Translations under genes and position numbers: made by a program
Source: a virus
IMG/VR virus record: IMGVR_UViG_3300020454_000037
Coordinates: 1 to 33,617 of that record
Length of the DNA: 33,617 nt
Direction: 5' to 3' (one strand)
The notes under the pieces: generated by a model
Told to the model about the DNA's origin: nothing
Seen by the model: the letters and a program-made list of their open reading frames with translations, nothing else
Database searches by the model: none
Shown: piece by piece, positions 20,718-28,697 of the stretch
Layout of the letters: each line of letters starts with the position of its first letter
Numbering within the stretch: the first letter of the stretch is position 1

Positions 20718-21167
20718 CTACTCTAAAGGTTTCTTAAATAGATCTTCAAACTTCTTTCTATTATCATCTACTGTTCCTAAGAATCCTTGGTTAGGAGCAG
20801 GTGCTACTTCATTTGCTAGTTTTATATCTTCTAGAGTCTGGTGTTTAAACTCCTGACGTACAAACATTTTATACATCATAGTTGCCTCCGTCGATTGCGG
20901 GGCGAGAGATACTATTTGATTATCAGGTACTATAAAGAATTCTTCATCTGAAAAATACATCCACCTTTTTAATCCAACCATCTCAGTTCTTTTATTATCA
21001 CCATTAGTAATAGAACCGTGATGTACTTTGGCAGGGTCAACTATGAATACAACATCTGTACCATCGGTATCTTTTACAACTGTAAACTTACCAATAACTT
21101 CATCTCCATTAGTAAGTTTAGCAACTCCTAAAAATTCTTCTTCGTGTTTGACGTAGTTGAGTGACAT
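20718..21167 (-). CDS. Conserved phage protein, possible LSm-like fold
   Basis: 149 residues. The middle reads VAKLTNGDEVIGKFTVVKD, then VVFIVDPAKVHH, then VGLKRWMYFSDEEFFIVPDNQIVSL. A strand with L-x-N-G-[DE]-x-[VI]-x-G, a second strand, then an I-V-P-x-x-x-[IV] strand is the outline of an Sm/LSm beta-barrel, the fold of Hfq. The match is by shape only. The C-terminal third is helical, with a flexible PAPNQG stretch. AAGGAAG, overlapping the UvsW stop, serves as its ribosome site. It sits between UvsW and gp55. Known from marine T4-like phages as an unknown. Confidence 0.72.
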   Translation of the reverse strand: MSLNYVKHEEEFLGVAKLTNGDEVIGKFTVVKDTDGTDVVFIVDPAKVHHGSITNGDNKRTEMVGLKRWMYFSDEEFFIVPDNQIVSLAPQSTEATMMYKMFVRQEFKHQTLEDIKLANEVAPAPNQGFLGTVDDNRKKFEDLFKKPLE

Positions 21168-21171
21168 TGTT

Positions 21172-22632
21172 CTACTTCCTTAGATTAATTTCTGTGATTG
21201 AGTAGTCAAATTTTTCATCGTTGTATGTTTTTATTCTAAAAACCATATGGTTCAAAGTCATATTTCGATTATGCTCATTACTAATATCATCAGCAAAGTC
21301 ATAAAGATAGGCACGTGCTTTGGAATCGTGTTTCCTAAGTGCTCTTCCTATAGATTGAAGGTTTCTGATTCTGGACTTAGATGGTGAAGCGAATATAACA
21401 TTATGTAGGTTCTTAATATTAATGCCCGTACTGAATGTACCGTACGATGCAAGAATAATTGCGTTGTCAGTTACTTCACATATTTCTCTAACCATCTCAC
21501 GATCAGAAGTTTCAGTTCCTCCGTGTATATAAAAGAGTTTTTTGTTTCCCTTTGTACTATTTAGCATATCTCTTAACACGTCACCGTGTCTTTCAATGTA
21601 ATTGAATAGTATTAAAGTATTACCTGATATGTCTTTTGCTAAAGAAGTTATTATTTTATTACGTTTTGGATGAGTTATAATGTATTCTATTTCTTCCTGA
21701 TAGTTTTCAAAAGGAATATACTCGTGCTTACATACTAATACATTTATTTTTAGTTCAGATAGATAACCTTTCTTCTGTAATTCTTCAGTTCTAATTACCT
21801 TCTCTACGGGTCCAAACAATCCTTCTAGTTGTAACTGATGACATTGCATACCATCAAGAGTACCAGTAAGACCAATACGGTATTTACAACCGTGCATCTT
21901 AGTTAATAATTTTGTTAATGATTTTGCTTTGTAGAGGTGTGCTTCATCCCCGATAACAACATCAAACCTATTAAAGAAAGACCTAGACTCCTTGTAGATA
22001 GATTGCCACGTAGATATGACAACAGGAGATTCTCGATAACGTTCTTTCCCTGCATATACTTTGTTGACGTAGTGTCTTGCGTTCCAACCATATTGTTCAA
22101 AGTCCTTAAATAATTGTTCTACTAATGAAGTTGTTGGTACTATAATCAGTACCTGTCTATCATACTGTAAATGCCATCGTATGAGACTGTATATTATTAA
22201 TGATTTCCCAGACCCAGTTGGTGATAGTAATAGTCTTCGGTTATGCTTGATTGCAGAATAAAGTCCTCTAAGTTGGTATCCTCTGATCTTGAAAGGCAAA
22301 CCCAGAGATCTAACGAAACTTGAAACGGACTCAGGGGTGACATATTCTTCTGTTTCATCTGGTTCTCCATAAGTATCGTTAGGAATAATATTATAATTAT
22401 AACCTTTCTTGTCAAGCCACTCAGTTAGATAATCAAATAACCCTATGTACAACTCACCATTTCCAGGAGAATATAATCTTATCCTTCCATCCCAATGTTT
22501 ATATCTTCTTTGTTTCTGTAGAAACTTTGCATTAGGTACTTCAAAAGTAAAGTAGTCTGATAATTCTTGGTGAACGTGTGGTTCAGTATCAACTCGCAAG
22601 AAGACTTCATTCTTCTTTGTGATAGTGGTCAT
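21172..22632 (-). CDS. uvsW: UvsW helicase
   Basis: 486 residues, a superfamily 2 helicase. The N-terminal small domain (to about 100) precedes the RecA-like core: a Q-motif-type RGYQ at about 117-120, Walker A SPTGSGKS at 137-144, DEAH at 229-232, TGT at 256-258 and motif VI QSIGRALRKHD at about 426-436. UvsW unwinds branched DNA and R-loops, helping the switch from origin- to recombination-dependent replication. The start overlaps the UvsY stop by one base (TAATG); UvsY and UvsW act in the same pathway. Confidence 0.95.
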   Translation of the reverse strand: MTTITKKNEVFLRVDTEPHVHQELSDYFTFEVPNAKFLQKQRRYKHWDGRIRLYSPGNGELYIGLFDYLTEWLDKKGYNYNIIPNDTYGEPDETEEYVTPESVSSFVRSLGLPFKIRGYQLRGLYSAIKHNRRLLLSPTGSGKSLIIYSLIRWHLQYDRQVLIIVPTTSLVEQLFKDFEQYGWNARHYVNKVYAGKERYRESPVVISTWQSIYKESRSFFNRFDVVIGDEAHLYKAKSLTKLLTKMHGCKYRIGLTGTLDGMQCHQLQLEGLFGPVEKVIRTEELQKKGYLSELKINVLVCKHEYIPFENYQEEIEYIITHPKRNKIITSLAKDISGNTLILFNYIERHGDVLRDMLNSTKGNKKLFYIHGGTETSDREMVREICEVTDNAIILASYGTFSTGINIKNLHNVIFASPSKSRIRNLQSIGRALRKHDSKARAYLYDFADDISNEHNRNMTLNHMVFRIKTYNDEKFDYSITEINLRK

Positions 22633-23060
22633 TAGAAACCTGCTTCAAAACGTCTATGTTCGAGGGCATTTTTGATGTGGTAGGTTCTATTGTTAATTTG
22701 TTTCAATACCCCTTCCAAATAATTTATAACAGTTTCAAAGTATGCAATCTTTAATTGCTGAGTTTGTATGTCTGCATCTGCTTCCATAAAAGTATTGAGA
22801 TCATTTTTTAATACTTTTAGATCAAAAGGATTCTCTTTATATACTTCCGCATCTGCTTTACCAGTATAAAAAAGATACTTATCTCTTTTTAAGATGCTAA
22901 GTTTTTTCTTATTGTCTTCTAATATCAGAGAATATTTTGACCAGAAGTCTTGATACTTTGCGTGCAGAGACGGTATCTTTAATGACTCTGAGTCTAATTT
23001 GTCTTCATCAAAAATACAGTCTCCTGCCCAAGACTGCTTAATCATTTCAAGTGGGTCCAT
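22632..23060 (-). CDS. uvsY: UvsY recombination mediator
   Basis: 142 residues (T4 UvsY is 137). The hallmarks are the middle KRDKYLFYTGKADAEVY segment, equivalent to the T4 region with YYSGRGD, and the C-terminal HIKNALEHRRFEAGF, matching the conserved end of UvsY (R-x-F-E-A-G). UvsY loads the UvsX recombinase on gp32-covered single strands. It lies directly upstream of uvsW, as in T4. The start has little ribosome-site sequence (AAATAAAAT before the ATG) and is only 3 bases from the preceding stop. Confidence 0.9.
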   Translation of the reverse strand: MDPLEMIKQSWAGDCIFDEDKLDSESLKIPSLHAKYQDFWSKYSLILEDNKKKLSILKRDKYLFYTGKADAEVYKENPFDLKVLKNDLNTFMEADADIQTQQLKIAYFETVINYLEGVLKQINNRTYHIKNALEHRRFEAGF

Positions 23061-23063
23061 ATT

Positions 23064-23621
23064 TTATTTTAATGTTGTCAAACGTTGTCCTTCTAGTGAT
23101 TGGATTTCGTATTGTAGATAGTTAAATTCTACCACAGAATTAAAGTAATCGGTGTCAGATACAGCAGCATCAAACTCTAGTGTGTTCAAAGAGATTGGGA
23201 ACATATCTTTAAATACTACATTGAATTTTGGTTGAAAATTACTATTCAATACAGTAAGTGTTCCATCAGCAAATTCCTTTTCACCAATACCAGAGGTTCT
23301 ATTATTAGGAGAAGAATTAATTAAGTCCTGCCTTTCTTGAAATTTCTCAGGTACACCTAGTCCACGCATCCAGTTATGAATGATTAGATAGTTTTCAAGA
23401 TTTTCATCAACTAAAAATCTTAATGATAATGCTTGATATGATAGTACACCTTCAAACGGTATAGGTCTGAAAGGTGTTGGTTGTGTTAATTCACCAACTG
23501 ATATAGCAGGTATATTTGCAGATTGACAAAAGTATGCAACCTTTGGATACTTCGCTAAGGTAAAACGGAAACCACCTGGACTGAGGAAATTCCTATTGCT
23601 TATTTGCGTTGGAAAAGACAT
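23064..23621 (-). CDS. Tail tube/baseplate-type virion protein
   Basis: 185 residues: FRFTLAKYPKVAYFCQSANIPAI, then LTQPTPFRPIPFEGVLSYQALSLRFLVDENLENYLIIHNWMRGLGVP, then a C-terminal part with LPISLNTLEF-like strands (MFPISLNTLEFDA) and VVEFNYLQYEI. The F-x-x-x-P-x-x-x-Y-F-x-Q-x-x-x-[IL]-P opening and the F-x-V-D-E-x-x-x-N-Y core are typical of phage tail-tube-fold proteins, including the T4 gp19/gp54 group. Some cyanophage maps place gene 3 (tail completion) after gp23; I could not tell which T4 name applies. It has its own late promoter and follows the gp23 terminator. Confidence 0.72.
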   Translation of the reverse strand: MSFPTQISNRNFLSPGGFRFTLAKYPKVAYFCQSANIPAISVGELTQPTPFRPIPFEGVLSYQALSLRFLVDENLENYLIIHNWMRGLGVPEKFQERQDLINSSPNNRTSGIGEKEFADGTLTVLNSNFQPKFNVVFKDMFPISLNTLEFDAAVSDTDYFNSVVEFNYLQYEIQSLEGQRLTTLK

Positions 23622-23645
23622 TGATTATATTAGTGTTTCCAATTA

Positions 23646-23652
23646 TATTTAT
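23646..23652 (-). promoter_or_regulatory. T4-type late promoter (ATAAATA)
   Basis: The minus strand reads GCATAAATATAATTGG, 25 bases before the ATG at 23621 and right behind the gp23 terminator, so the virion gene that follows has an independent late start. Confidence 0.62.
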
Positions 23653-23655
23653 GCA

Positions 23656-23685
23656 CAAAAAAAAGAGATCCCGTAGGATCTCTTT
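23656..23685 (-). terminator. Rho-independent terminator after gp23
   Basis: The minus strand has a perfect 10-bp stem AAAGAGATCC/GGATCTCTTT with a 4-base TACG loop, followed by a T run (8-9 T in all, counting the stem end). It lies 22 bases past the gp23 stop and ends the highly expressed capsid message. Confidence 0.92.
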
Positions 23686-23706
23686 GAAAATATATAAGCA
23701 TCTCGC

Positions 23707-25074
23707 TTACATAAGGTTGTCAACAAGAACTCTTCTGTAGTAACGGTTAGCGTTAGCAGTAAGTGCTCCCTCTCCTTGAGTTGTACCTTCAGCAAATGGG
23801 TTTGCAACAAGACCGTATCTTGTCTTAAATCCAATTTTTGGTTGGAAGGTATCCTGACCAACTGCTCTTACCATTTGTAGAGGAACATATGGACAGTAGA
23901 ATAATCCTGCATCATATGCAGAAGATCCTTTGTATCCTGCAACGTAGAAGTGTCTGTCACTTACGTTTGCTGAATATGGGTCAACATAAACCTTGATTCT
24001 TCCGTTTAATGTTCCTGCAAGTGTTGAGGAATTATCATCTGGAAGTAGGTTACTGTTACCTTGTAGAGCAGGAGTGTAATCAAGTACACCTGCCATAGAA
24101 AGTGCTGAAGCAACGTCAGCAGAACATATGATTATGTTCCCTTTTCCACGACGAGTTTCGTGCCCGATCGCATTCATATCTCTTTCGATCTGGAATAGAA
24201 GTCCTTTGAACTTCTCAACAGACCATCTACCATTGGAGTCAACGTCTAAGTCGAAGATACCTGCGGTAGCAGTGTTGTTCTGTGCACCAGGTCTTGCAAT
24301 CTTGTAAACAGTTCTAACAACTTCCCTGTTGATTTCAGCAAGGACTTCAGTTGATAGGATGTTTGCCAATTCAGACTCAGCGTCTAAACCGTGAACTGCT
24401 TTAAGATCCTGTGCTAGTTCTAAACTGTACTCTGCCTTGAGTGCTCTGGACTTAGCAGTCACAGTAACTTTCTCAATACTGAAGTTCATTTCAGCGAAGG
24501 CATTAGAACCAGTACCTAGAGTCTCAGACTCATCGGTTCTCATTCCTGTACCGTTTGTAAATGTACCAGAGTCGTTAAGTAGACCTGGGTTTGAACCTGC
24601 TTGTGCAGATCCTTGTGATCCGAAACCAGAAGTCTGTGCTGCGTCAGTTCCAGAGAACTGTGAGTCTGCTTCGTTAAAGAACGCTTCAGAACCAGATGCA
24701 CGGTTAGTTCCGTATCTTGATCTCATCGCAAAGATGAGTCCTGTAGGACCAGTCATAGGTTGTACACCCGCAATGTCATAAGCGATTAACTTAGGCATTG
24801 AACGTCTAATCAATGAGATTAGAACTGGGTCGAAACCTGCAACAGGACCAGTTGCTGTAGCACCTGCACTAAAACCTGCTGCTCCAGAAGTGGATCCAGT
24901 AGAGTTAGTTGGTGATGCTTCAGTTAGAATTCCTGCTTCTTCGCGTAGGAATTTCTCTTGGTTTTCTAGCAGTACAGCGGTAACTGCCTTTCTATAATTG
25001 TCTTTGATACCATCGATACCATCACAATCAAGGATAGGGTTCCACTTTTCCTGCAACTGTTCAGAATTAAACAT
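23707..25074 (-). CDS. 23: Major capsid protein gp23
   Basis: 455 residues. It has the cyanophage gp23 hallmarks: MFNSEQLQEKWNPIL, the basic/helical propeptide ending GILTE, then a Ser/Gly/Ala-rich stretch (ASPTNSTGSTSGAAGF), FDPVLISLIRRSMPKLIAYDIAGVQPMTGPTGLIFAMRSRY, and AEYSLELAQDLKAVHGLDAESELANILSTEVLAEINREVV. The L50-T-E52 followed by A is a good gp21 protease site (consensus L/I-x-E), so the mature shell protein probably begins at Ala53. The leader hairpin at 25082-25100 holds the GGAGG ribosome site in its loop. It has a strong terminator downstream and the gp22 late promoter upstream. Confidence 0.97.
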   Translation of the reverse strand: MFNSEQLQEKWNPILDCDGIDGIKDNYRKAVTAVLLENQEKFLREEAGILTEASPTNSTGSTSGAAGFSAGATATGPVAGFDPVLISLIRRSMPKLIAYDIAGVQPMTGPTGLIFAMRSRYGTNRASGSEAFFNEADSQFSGTDAAQTSGFGSQGSAQAGSNPGLLNDSGTFTNGTGMRTDESETLGTGSNAFAEMNFSIEKVTVTAKSRALKAEYSLELAQDLKAVHGLDAESELANILSTEVLAEINREVVRTVYKIARPGAQNNTATAGIFDLDVDSNGRWSVEKFKGLLFQIERDMNAIGHETRRGKGNIIICSADVASALSMAGVLDYTPALQGNSNLLPDDNSSTLAGTLNGRIKVYVDPYSANVSDRHFYVAGYKGSSAYDAGLFYCPYVPLQMVRAVGQDTFQPKIGFKTRYGLVANPFAEGTTQGEGALTANANRYYRRVLVDNLM

Positions 25075-25081
25075 TTGCTTG

Positions 25082-25100
25082 TTTTTCCCTCCAGGAAAAA
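25082..25100 (-). promoter_or_regulatory. Hairpin presenting the gp23 ribosome-binding site
   Basis: On the minus strand a 7-bp stem TTTTTCC/GGAAAAA closes a 5-base TGGAG loop, so GGAGG lies in the loop and its edge, 13 bases before the gp23 ATG. The spacing is longer than usual, so the structure may help or tune capsid translation. Confidence 0.45.
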
Positions 25101-25131
25101 ATGTGTTTTTAATTGATTTTTAGGGTTGAAT

Positions 25132-26130
25132 TCACTTAGTCCAACGACGTAAAGCATCCACGTAGCGTGTCATACTTTCAGTCATATCTGAATCCACAAC
25201 AGGTTTTGCATCCTCTGCAATCGTGTCTGCTACTGGTGTAGCAGGTTTGCTAGGATAGTAACTCTCTTTAAGAGTTGCCACCTTATTGCGGAATGACTCT
25301 TCATCTTTAAACTCAACACCCTCGGCAAGTTTGGATAACTTCTCCTTCTCAGTAGAAGCAAGTCCCTCTGCTACCTCGTTCACGATCCCATCTCTTGTAA
25401 AGGTACCTACTATTTTAGTAAGTTCAACGTTAGCTTCAATTTGCTCGTTGAGTTTTGTCTCCATATTATCTAATTCAGCAGTCATTGCGTCAACAACATC
25501 TGCTTTTTCGTCGGGAACCTCAATGTGGTTCTCAACAAAAACCTTTTTAAGACCAGAAACAACTGACTCTGCGATCTCTGCTTTGAGACCATTCTCAACT
25601 TCGAGTTGGTTGCTGTCGATCCATTGCTGAGTAGCATAGGTAAGATATTCATCTACCTTTTCAGCAAGTTCTGTCTTAACTTTTTCGACTTCCTCAGACA
25701 TAGTAGTAGCATAATCCTCGTGGATCTTTGCTACTTCTTCATTCAAACGAGAGACAACTGCTGCTTCAAAAATAGTAGTTGCTTTTGCTTTGAATTCTTC
25801 GGAAAGTTCTTCACCTTCTGTGAGTGCTGCTACATCAGCGGATAAGTCTATTTCAATTAGACCTTCGCCTTCTGCGTTTTCTGCTTCAACAGACTCGTGC
25901 TTCTGAGGACTAGCATCAGAAGGTTTTGTTTTTGGAGCAGTCGCTGTTGGACCACCACCAGTCTTGAGTTTGTTTGACTCATCATCAGGTTTCGAGTTCA
26001 TTGGAGTAGGACCTCCAAGATCTTGAACTGCACCTAAAGTAGACTGATCAGATACAGCACCGTCAAATTTTGCTTCGGTGACTTCCTGCTTAGAATCTTC
26101 GGGTGTCATAACTTTTTCATCTGCGGACAT
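25132..26130 (-). CDS. 22: Prohead core scaffolding protein gp22
   Basis: 332 residues from the ATG at 26130 (MSADEKVMTPEDSKQEV). AAGGAG at plus-strand 26137-26142 decides for this start over one 39 bases upstream. The protein is very acidic, alanine- and glutamate-rich and largely helical, with a disordered N-terminal 110 residues (SKPDDESNKLKTGGG; KPSDASPQKHESVEAENAEGEG) and long helices after that (EVEKVKTELAEKVDEYLTYA). Several L/I-x-E sites (LIE, LTE, LSE, LNE) suit digestion by gp21 during maturation, as known for T4 gp22. It follows gp21 and precedes gp23, and has its own TATAAATA late promoter. Confidence 0.9.
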   Translation of the reverse strand: MSADEKVMTPEDSKQEVTEAKFDGAVSDQSTLGAVQDLGGPTPMNSKPDDESNKLKTGGGPTATAPKTKPSDASPQKHESVEAENAEGEGLIEIDLSADVAALTEGEELSEEFKAKATTIFEAAVVSRLNEEVAKIHEDYATTMSEEVEKVKTELAEKVDEYLTYATQQWIDSNQLEVENGLKAEIAESVVSGLKKVFVENHIEVPDEKADVVDAMTAELDNMETKLNEQIEANVELTKIVGTFTRDGIVNEVAEGLASTEKEKLSKLAEGVEFKDEESFRNKVATLKESYYPSKPATPVADTIAEDAKPVVDSDMTESMTRYVDALRRWTK

Positions 26131-26170
26131 TTGTGTCTCCTTGTTAACTTTAATACAGTTTTCTAACAAT

Positions 26171-26178
26171 TATTTATA
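26171..26178 (-). promoter_or_regulatory. T4-type late promoter (TATAAATA)
   Basis: An exact match to the T4 late consensus on the minus strand, directly after the gp21 stop codon and 41 bases before the gp22 ATG. It drives scaffold and, by read-through, the major capsid gene. Confidence 0.78.
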
Positions 26179-26179
26179 A

Positions 26180-26827
26180 TTATAAAGTTCCTAGAAACGA
26201 AGAAAACGCGGAAAGTTTCCTTTCTTCTAGTACTTTAAAGTTGGGGGCATTGTCTAACCCACGCTTAATGTTGGCAATCTCTGACTCTTTTATGATGCCA
26301 TTTGTCCAAACCCATTCTTTTCCTTCCATAATACCATTGACAAAAGCGTCAGGTGCGGAAGGATCGGCAACGATGTCTGCTGCTGTAGCAAGCATATAGT
26401 CATCAGCGACTATTTTGCAACCATTAGTTTCCTTAAGTGATCCAATACCACGTGAAGAAACTCCAAGTTTGACTCCCTCATCAAGCAAGTTCTTAGCAAT
26501 GTTACCCATTGGTGTGTCGAGAATACGAGCACGACCTCTAAAGTTATTGCCTTCCTGCACTAAAGAAGTAATCAAGTGTGATGCACGATCTAAATTTACA
26601 GTAGGACCATCTGGATGACCTAATTCACCCAAAGAGCGACCGCTTTTTATGTACTGCTCATTATATTTAGACACTTCGCGTTCAAGTGTACTCAATGGAT
26701 ACATTCTTCCGTTACGGTTTTTGATCTCTCCTTGTAAAAAAGTTCCCTCGATGTAAAGTCTTTTCTTACCATTTTTTTCTTCAGTAAGAACTTTTACATC
26801 TTCAACCTTCTCCGTTATCAGTTTCAT
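26180..26827 (-). CDS. 21: Prohead core protease gp21
   Basis: 215 residues (T4 gp21 is 212). It belongs to the phage prohead protease group related to herpesvirus assemblins. Candidate catalytic residues are the histidine in SLGELGHPDGPTVNLDRASH and the serine in GVKLGVSSRGIGSL. The N-terminal GTFLQGEIKNRNGRMYP is typical. It digests the internal scaffold and trims gp23 after L/I-x-E sites, then itself. AGAGGAAA lies about 6 bases before the ATG, which is 26 bases inside the upstream small gene. Confidence 0.93.
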   Translation of the reverse strand: MKLITEKVEDVKVLTEEKNGKKRLYIEGTFLQGEIKNRNGRMYPLSTLEREVSKYNEQYIKSGRSLGELGHPDGPTVNLDRASHLITSLVQEGNNFRGRARILDTPMGNIAKNLLDEGVKLGVSSRGIGSLKETNGCKIVADDYMLATAADIVADPSAPDAFVNGIMEGKEWVWTNGIIKESEIANIKRGLDNAPNFKVLEERKLSAFSSFLGTL

Positions 26828-26993
26828 TAGGTGTTTCCTCTGGTTCGTTCAGAAAGTTTTTAGCAATTTCTGTTTTTTGCTTTTCTAAAGCAGCAACAGT
26901 CATTGTATTCATCGCGTCATTAACTTCTGTACTGACATCTTTTGATCCAGAAAAAAGTTTATTGACGATTTCCATAGCTCCAATGCTAGGCAT
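26802..26993 (-). CDS. Small prohead core protein (gp67/gp68 position)
   Basis: 63 residues: MPSIGAMEIVNKLFSGSKDV, then VNDAMNTMTVAALEKQKTEIAKNFL and an acidic end (NEPEETPNETDNGEG). It occupies the place between portal gp20 and protease gp21 where T4 has the core genes 67 and 68. The acidic, helical composition fits an internal scaffold component, but no residue-level match to either T4 protein could be established, so no symbol is given. GAGGA lies 8 bases before the ATG, and a CTAAATA late promoter starts 22 bases upstream. Confidence 0.75.
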   Translation of the reverse strand: MPSIGAMEIVNKLFSGSKDVSTEVNDAMNTMTVAALEKQKTEIAKNFLNEPEETPNETDNGEG

Positions 26994-27014
26994 AATTAAT
27001 TCCTCAATTAATAC

Positions 27015-27021
27015 TATTTAG
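27015..27021 (-). promoter_or_regulatory. T4-type late promoter (CTAAATA)
   Basis: The minus strand reads TTCTAAATAG, lying over the stop codon of gp20 and 22 bases before the ATG at 26993. It provides an internal start for the core protein, protease and downstream genes. Confidence 0.65.
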
Positions 27022-28646
27022 AATTCTCCGCGTTTATAGTCTTGCGGAGCGACTGCCTCGACACCTGTTGAGGTAATATCCTCAGTAGGTTCTTCCATTG
27101 GTTGCTCCATTCCACCACCTGCAATGGGTTCACCAGTAACAGGATCGATTGAAGCAGGGTCTGGAAGTTGACCACTTGCGATTTCTTTTTTGATTGCCTT
27201 ATCAATCTCCTTAATCTCACTGTCAGACTGACGTAAGATCTTGCGACGTATGTGCTCAACAGAGAAGTAACGACCCGCAAAAGGATCCATAACATTAACA
27301 AGATTCAATCTTTCGTTAAGAATTTCTTGATCTTTTAGTTCACTGAAGTAATTATCAGCAACGAAATCATACTGTATGTGTTCTGACATATCATCCCACT
27401 CTTCAATGGAGATAATACCTTTAAGAACTAATTGAGTTTTTAGTAAATCGTGGAAAAGTTCTGAGAACTTCTTGCGGAGACGTGTAACAAACTTTTGAAA
27501 TTTAACTTCGTCACGTGTAATCTCAGCAGCACGACCTAAGTTGAATGTAGAATCAGACTCTAATCTAGACTCTGGTACATTCAATGCACGGTAGAGTTTC
27601 TTTTGGAAGTATTTGACATCCTCAAGTTCTCCAAGATTTTGTCCACCTGGGAGCGTAGTGATCTCAGTACCTCGTCCTCCTTCTCTTCTGGGCAACCAGA
27701 AGTCTTCGAGCATTGACATAAATTTTCTGTCATCTCTAATTTCTCCTGTATCAGCATTGTAAACTAATTTATTTCTATAGCGACTCATAACCTCACGGAG
27801 GTATTGTTCCGCTTTTTGTTTTGGTAGATTACCTACATCAATGTAGAATATTCTACGTTCTGGTGCTCTTGATAATCTATAGATCACAAGACTATCTTCA
27901 ATCATCCTAAGTTGATTGAGTGCTTTGATTGCTTTATGTAGATGTGACATAATCACATTCTTATTCATATCTTTTAAACCACTATGGCAAAAAGATATTG
28001 CATCAGAAGCAATCTTAATTCCTGTAGTTTCAAGACCACGTAAACCTTTCTGATTATACACATAGTATTCTGCTGACCTAGGTGCAGTCAGTGCTTCCAT
28101 TGTGCGTGGATCTACGAATTGTCTATCTTTCTTTGCTTCAAATTCTATTACTTTACGGATCTTACGAGGGTCTATGTACCTTAATTCCGTAATACCACGA
28201 CGAGGATTCTTAGTATCAATGACCTTGTGGTAGTATAATTTGCCATCTATATACCATCTGCGGAATATATCGTATGCTTTCTTATCAAAATCTAATAGTC
28301 TGAGTACGTTATGAAACTCATCCCGTATCTTTTTTCTGATGTTTGAACTAACGTCTAAGTTAGCAAGGTCTACATCAACAGGACTATCATCCCTGTCACC
28401 TGCAATCGCTTCATTGACAACATCATCCACTGCCCTATCACACTCTGGGTGAATGGACATCTCTCTATATCGTCTAATTAAATCTGATTCGTCTTTGTAA
28501 CTACCATCTAGATCAATAGCGGTTCCAAAATAACCACCACCTGCTACTGGTGTTGCTGCATCATCAGATTCTTTACGCACAAAAGAAGGACCAGAGTTCT
28601 GACCCTTCTTCGCACGCTCAAGAGAATAACCAAAAAGTTGAGACAT
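27018..28646 (-). CDS. 20: Portal vertex protein gp20
   Basis: 542 residues (T4 gp20 is 524), beginning MSQLFGYSLERAKKGQNSGPSFV. Characteristic blocks: YREMSIHPECDRAVDDVVNEAI, LLDFDKKAYDIFRRWYIDGKLYYHKVID, RYIDPRKIRKV, LRMIEDSLVIYRLSRAPERRIFYIDVGNLPKQKAEQYL and the EITTLPGGQNLGEL loop, as used in cyanophage g20 surveys. Twelve copies form the ring through which DNA is packaged and to which the tail attaches. The C-terminal 60 residues are acidic and Pro/Glu-rich. A CTAAATA late promoter starts 25 bases upstream. Confidence 0.97.
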   Translation of the reverse strand: MSQLFGYSLERAKKGQNSGPSFVRKESDDAATPVAGGGYFGTAIDLDGSYKDESDLIRRYREMSIHPECDRAVDDVVNEAIAGDRDDSPVDVDLANLDVSSNIRKKIRDEFHNVLRLLDFDKKAYDIFRRWYIDGKLYYHKVIDTKNPRRGITELRYIDPRKIRKVIEFEAKKDRQFVDPRTMEALTAPRSAEYYVYNQKGLRGLETTGIKIASDAISFCHSGLKDMNKNVIMSHLHKAIKALNQLRMIEDSLVIYRLSRAPERRIFYIDVGNLPKQKAEQYLREVMSRYRNKLVYNADTGEIRDDRKFMSMLEDFWLPRREGGRGTEITTLPGGQNLGELEDVKYFQKKLYRALNVPESRLESDSTFNLGRAAEITRDEVKFQKFVTRLRKKFSELFHDLLKTQLVLKGIISIEEWDDMSEHIQYDFVADNYFSELKDQEILNERLNLVNVMDPFAGRYFSVEHIRRKILRQSDSEIKEIDKAIKKEIASGQLPDPASIDPVTGEPIAGGGMEQPMEEPTEDITSTGVEAVAPQDYKRGEF

Positions 28647-28670
28647 TTACTATTACTGTTCTTACATCTA

Positions 28671-28677
28671 TATTTAG
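28671..28677 (-). promoter_or_regulatory. T4-type late promoter (CTAAATA)
   Basis: The minus strand reads GCTAAATATAG in the 51-base gap between gp19 and gp20, 25 bases before the portal ATG. Confidence 0.65.
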
Positions 28678-28697
28678 CAAGGTAAGAAACCGCCTTT

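Noticed and set aside
20690-20730. Nine-codon plus-strand frame behind the antisense promoter
   Set aside because: Too short and without supporting features to be called a gene.
24437-24781. 114-codon plus-strand frame inside gp23
   Set aside because: Antisense shadow of a strongly biased capsid gene, with no start signals.
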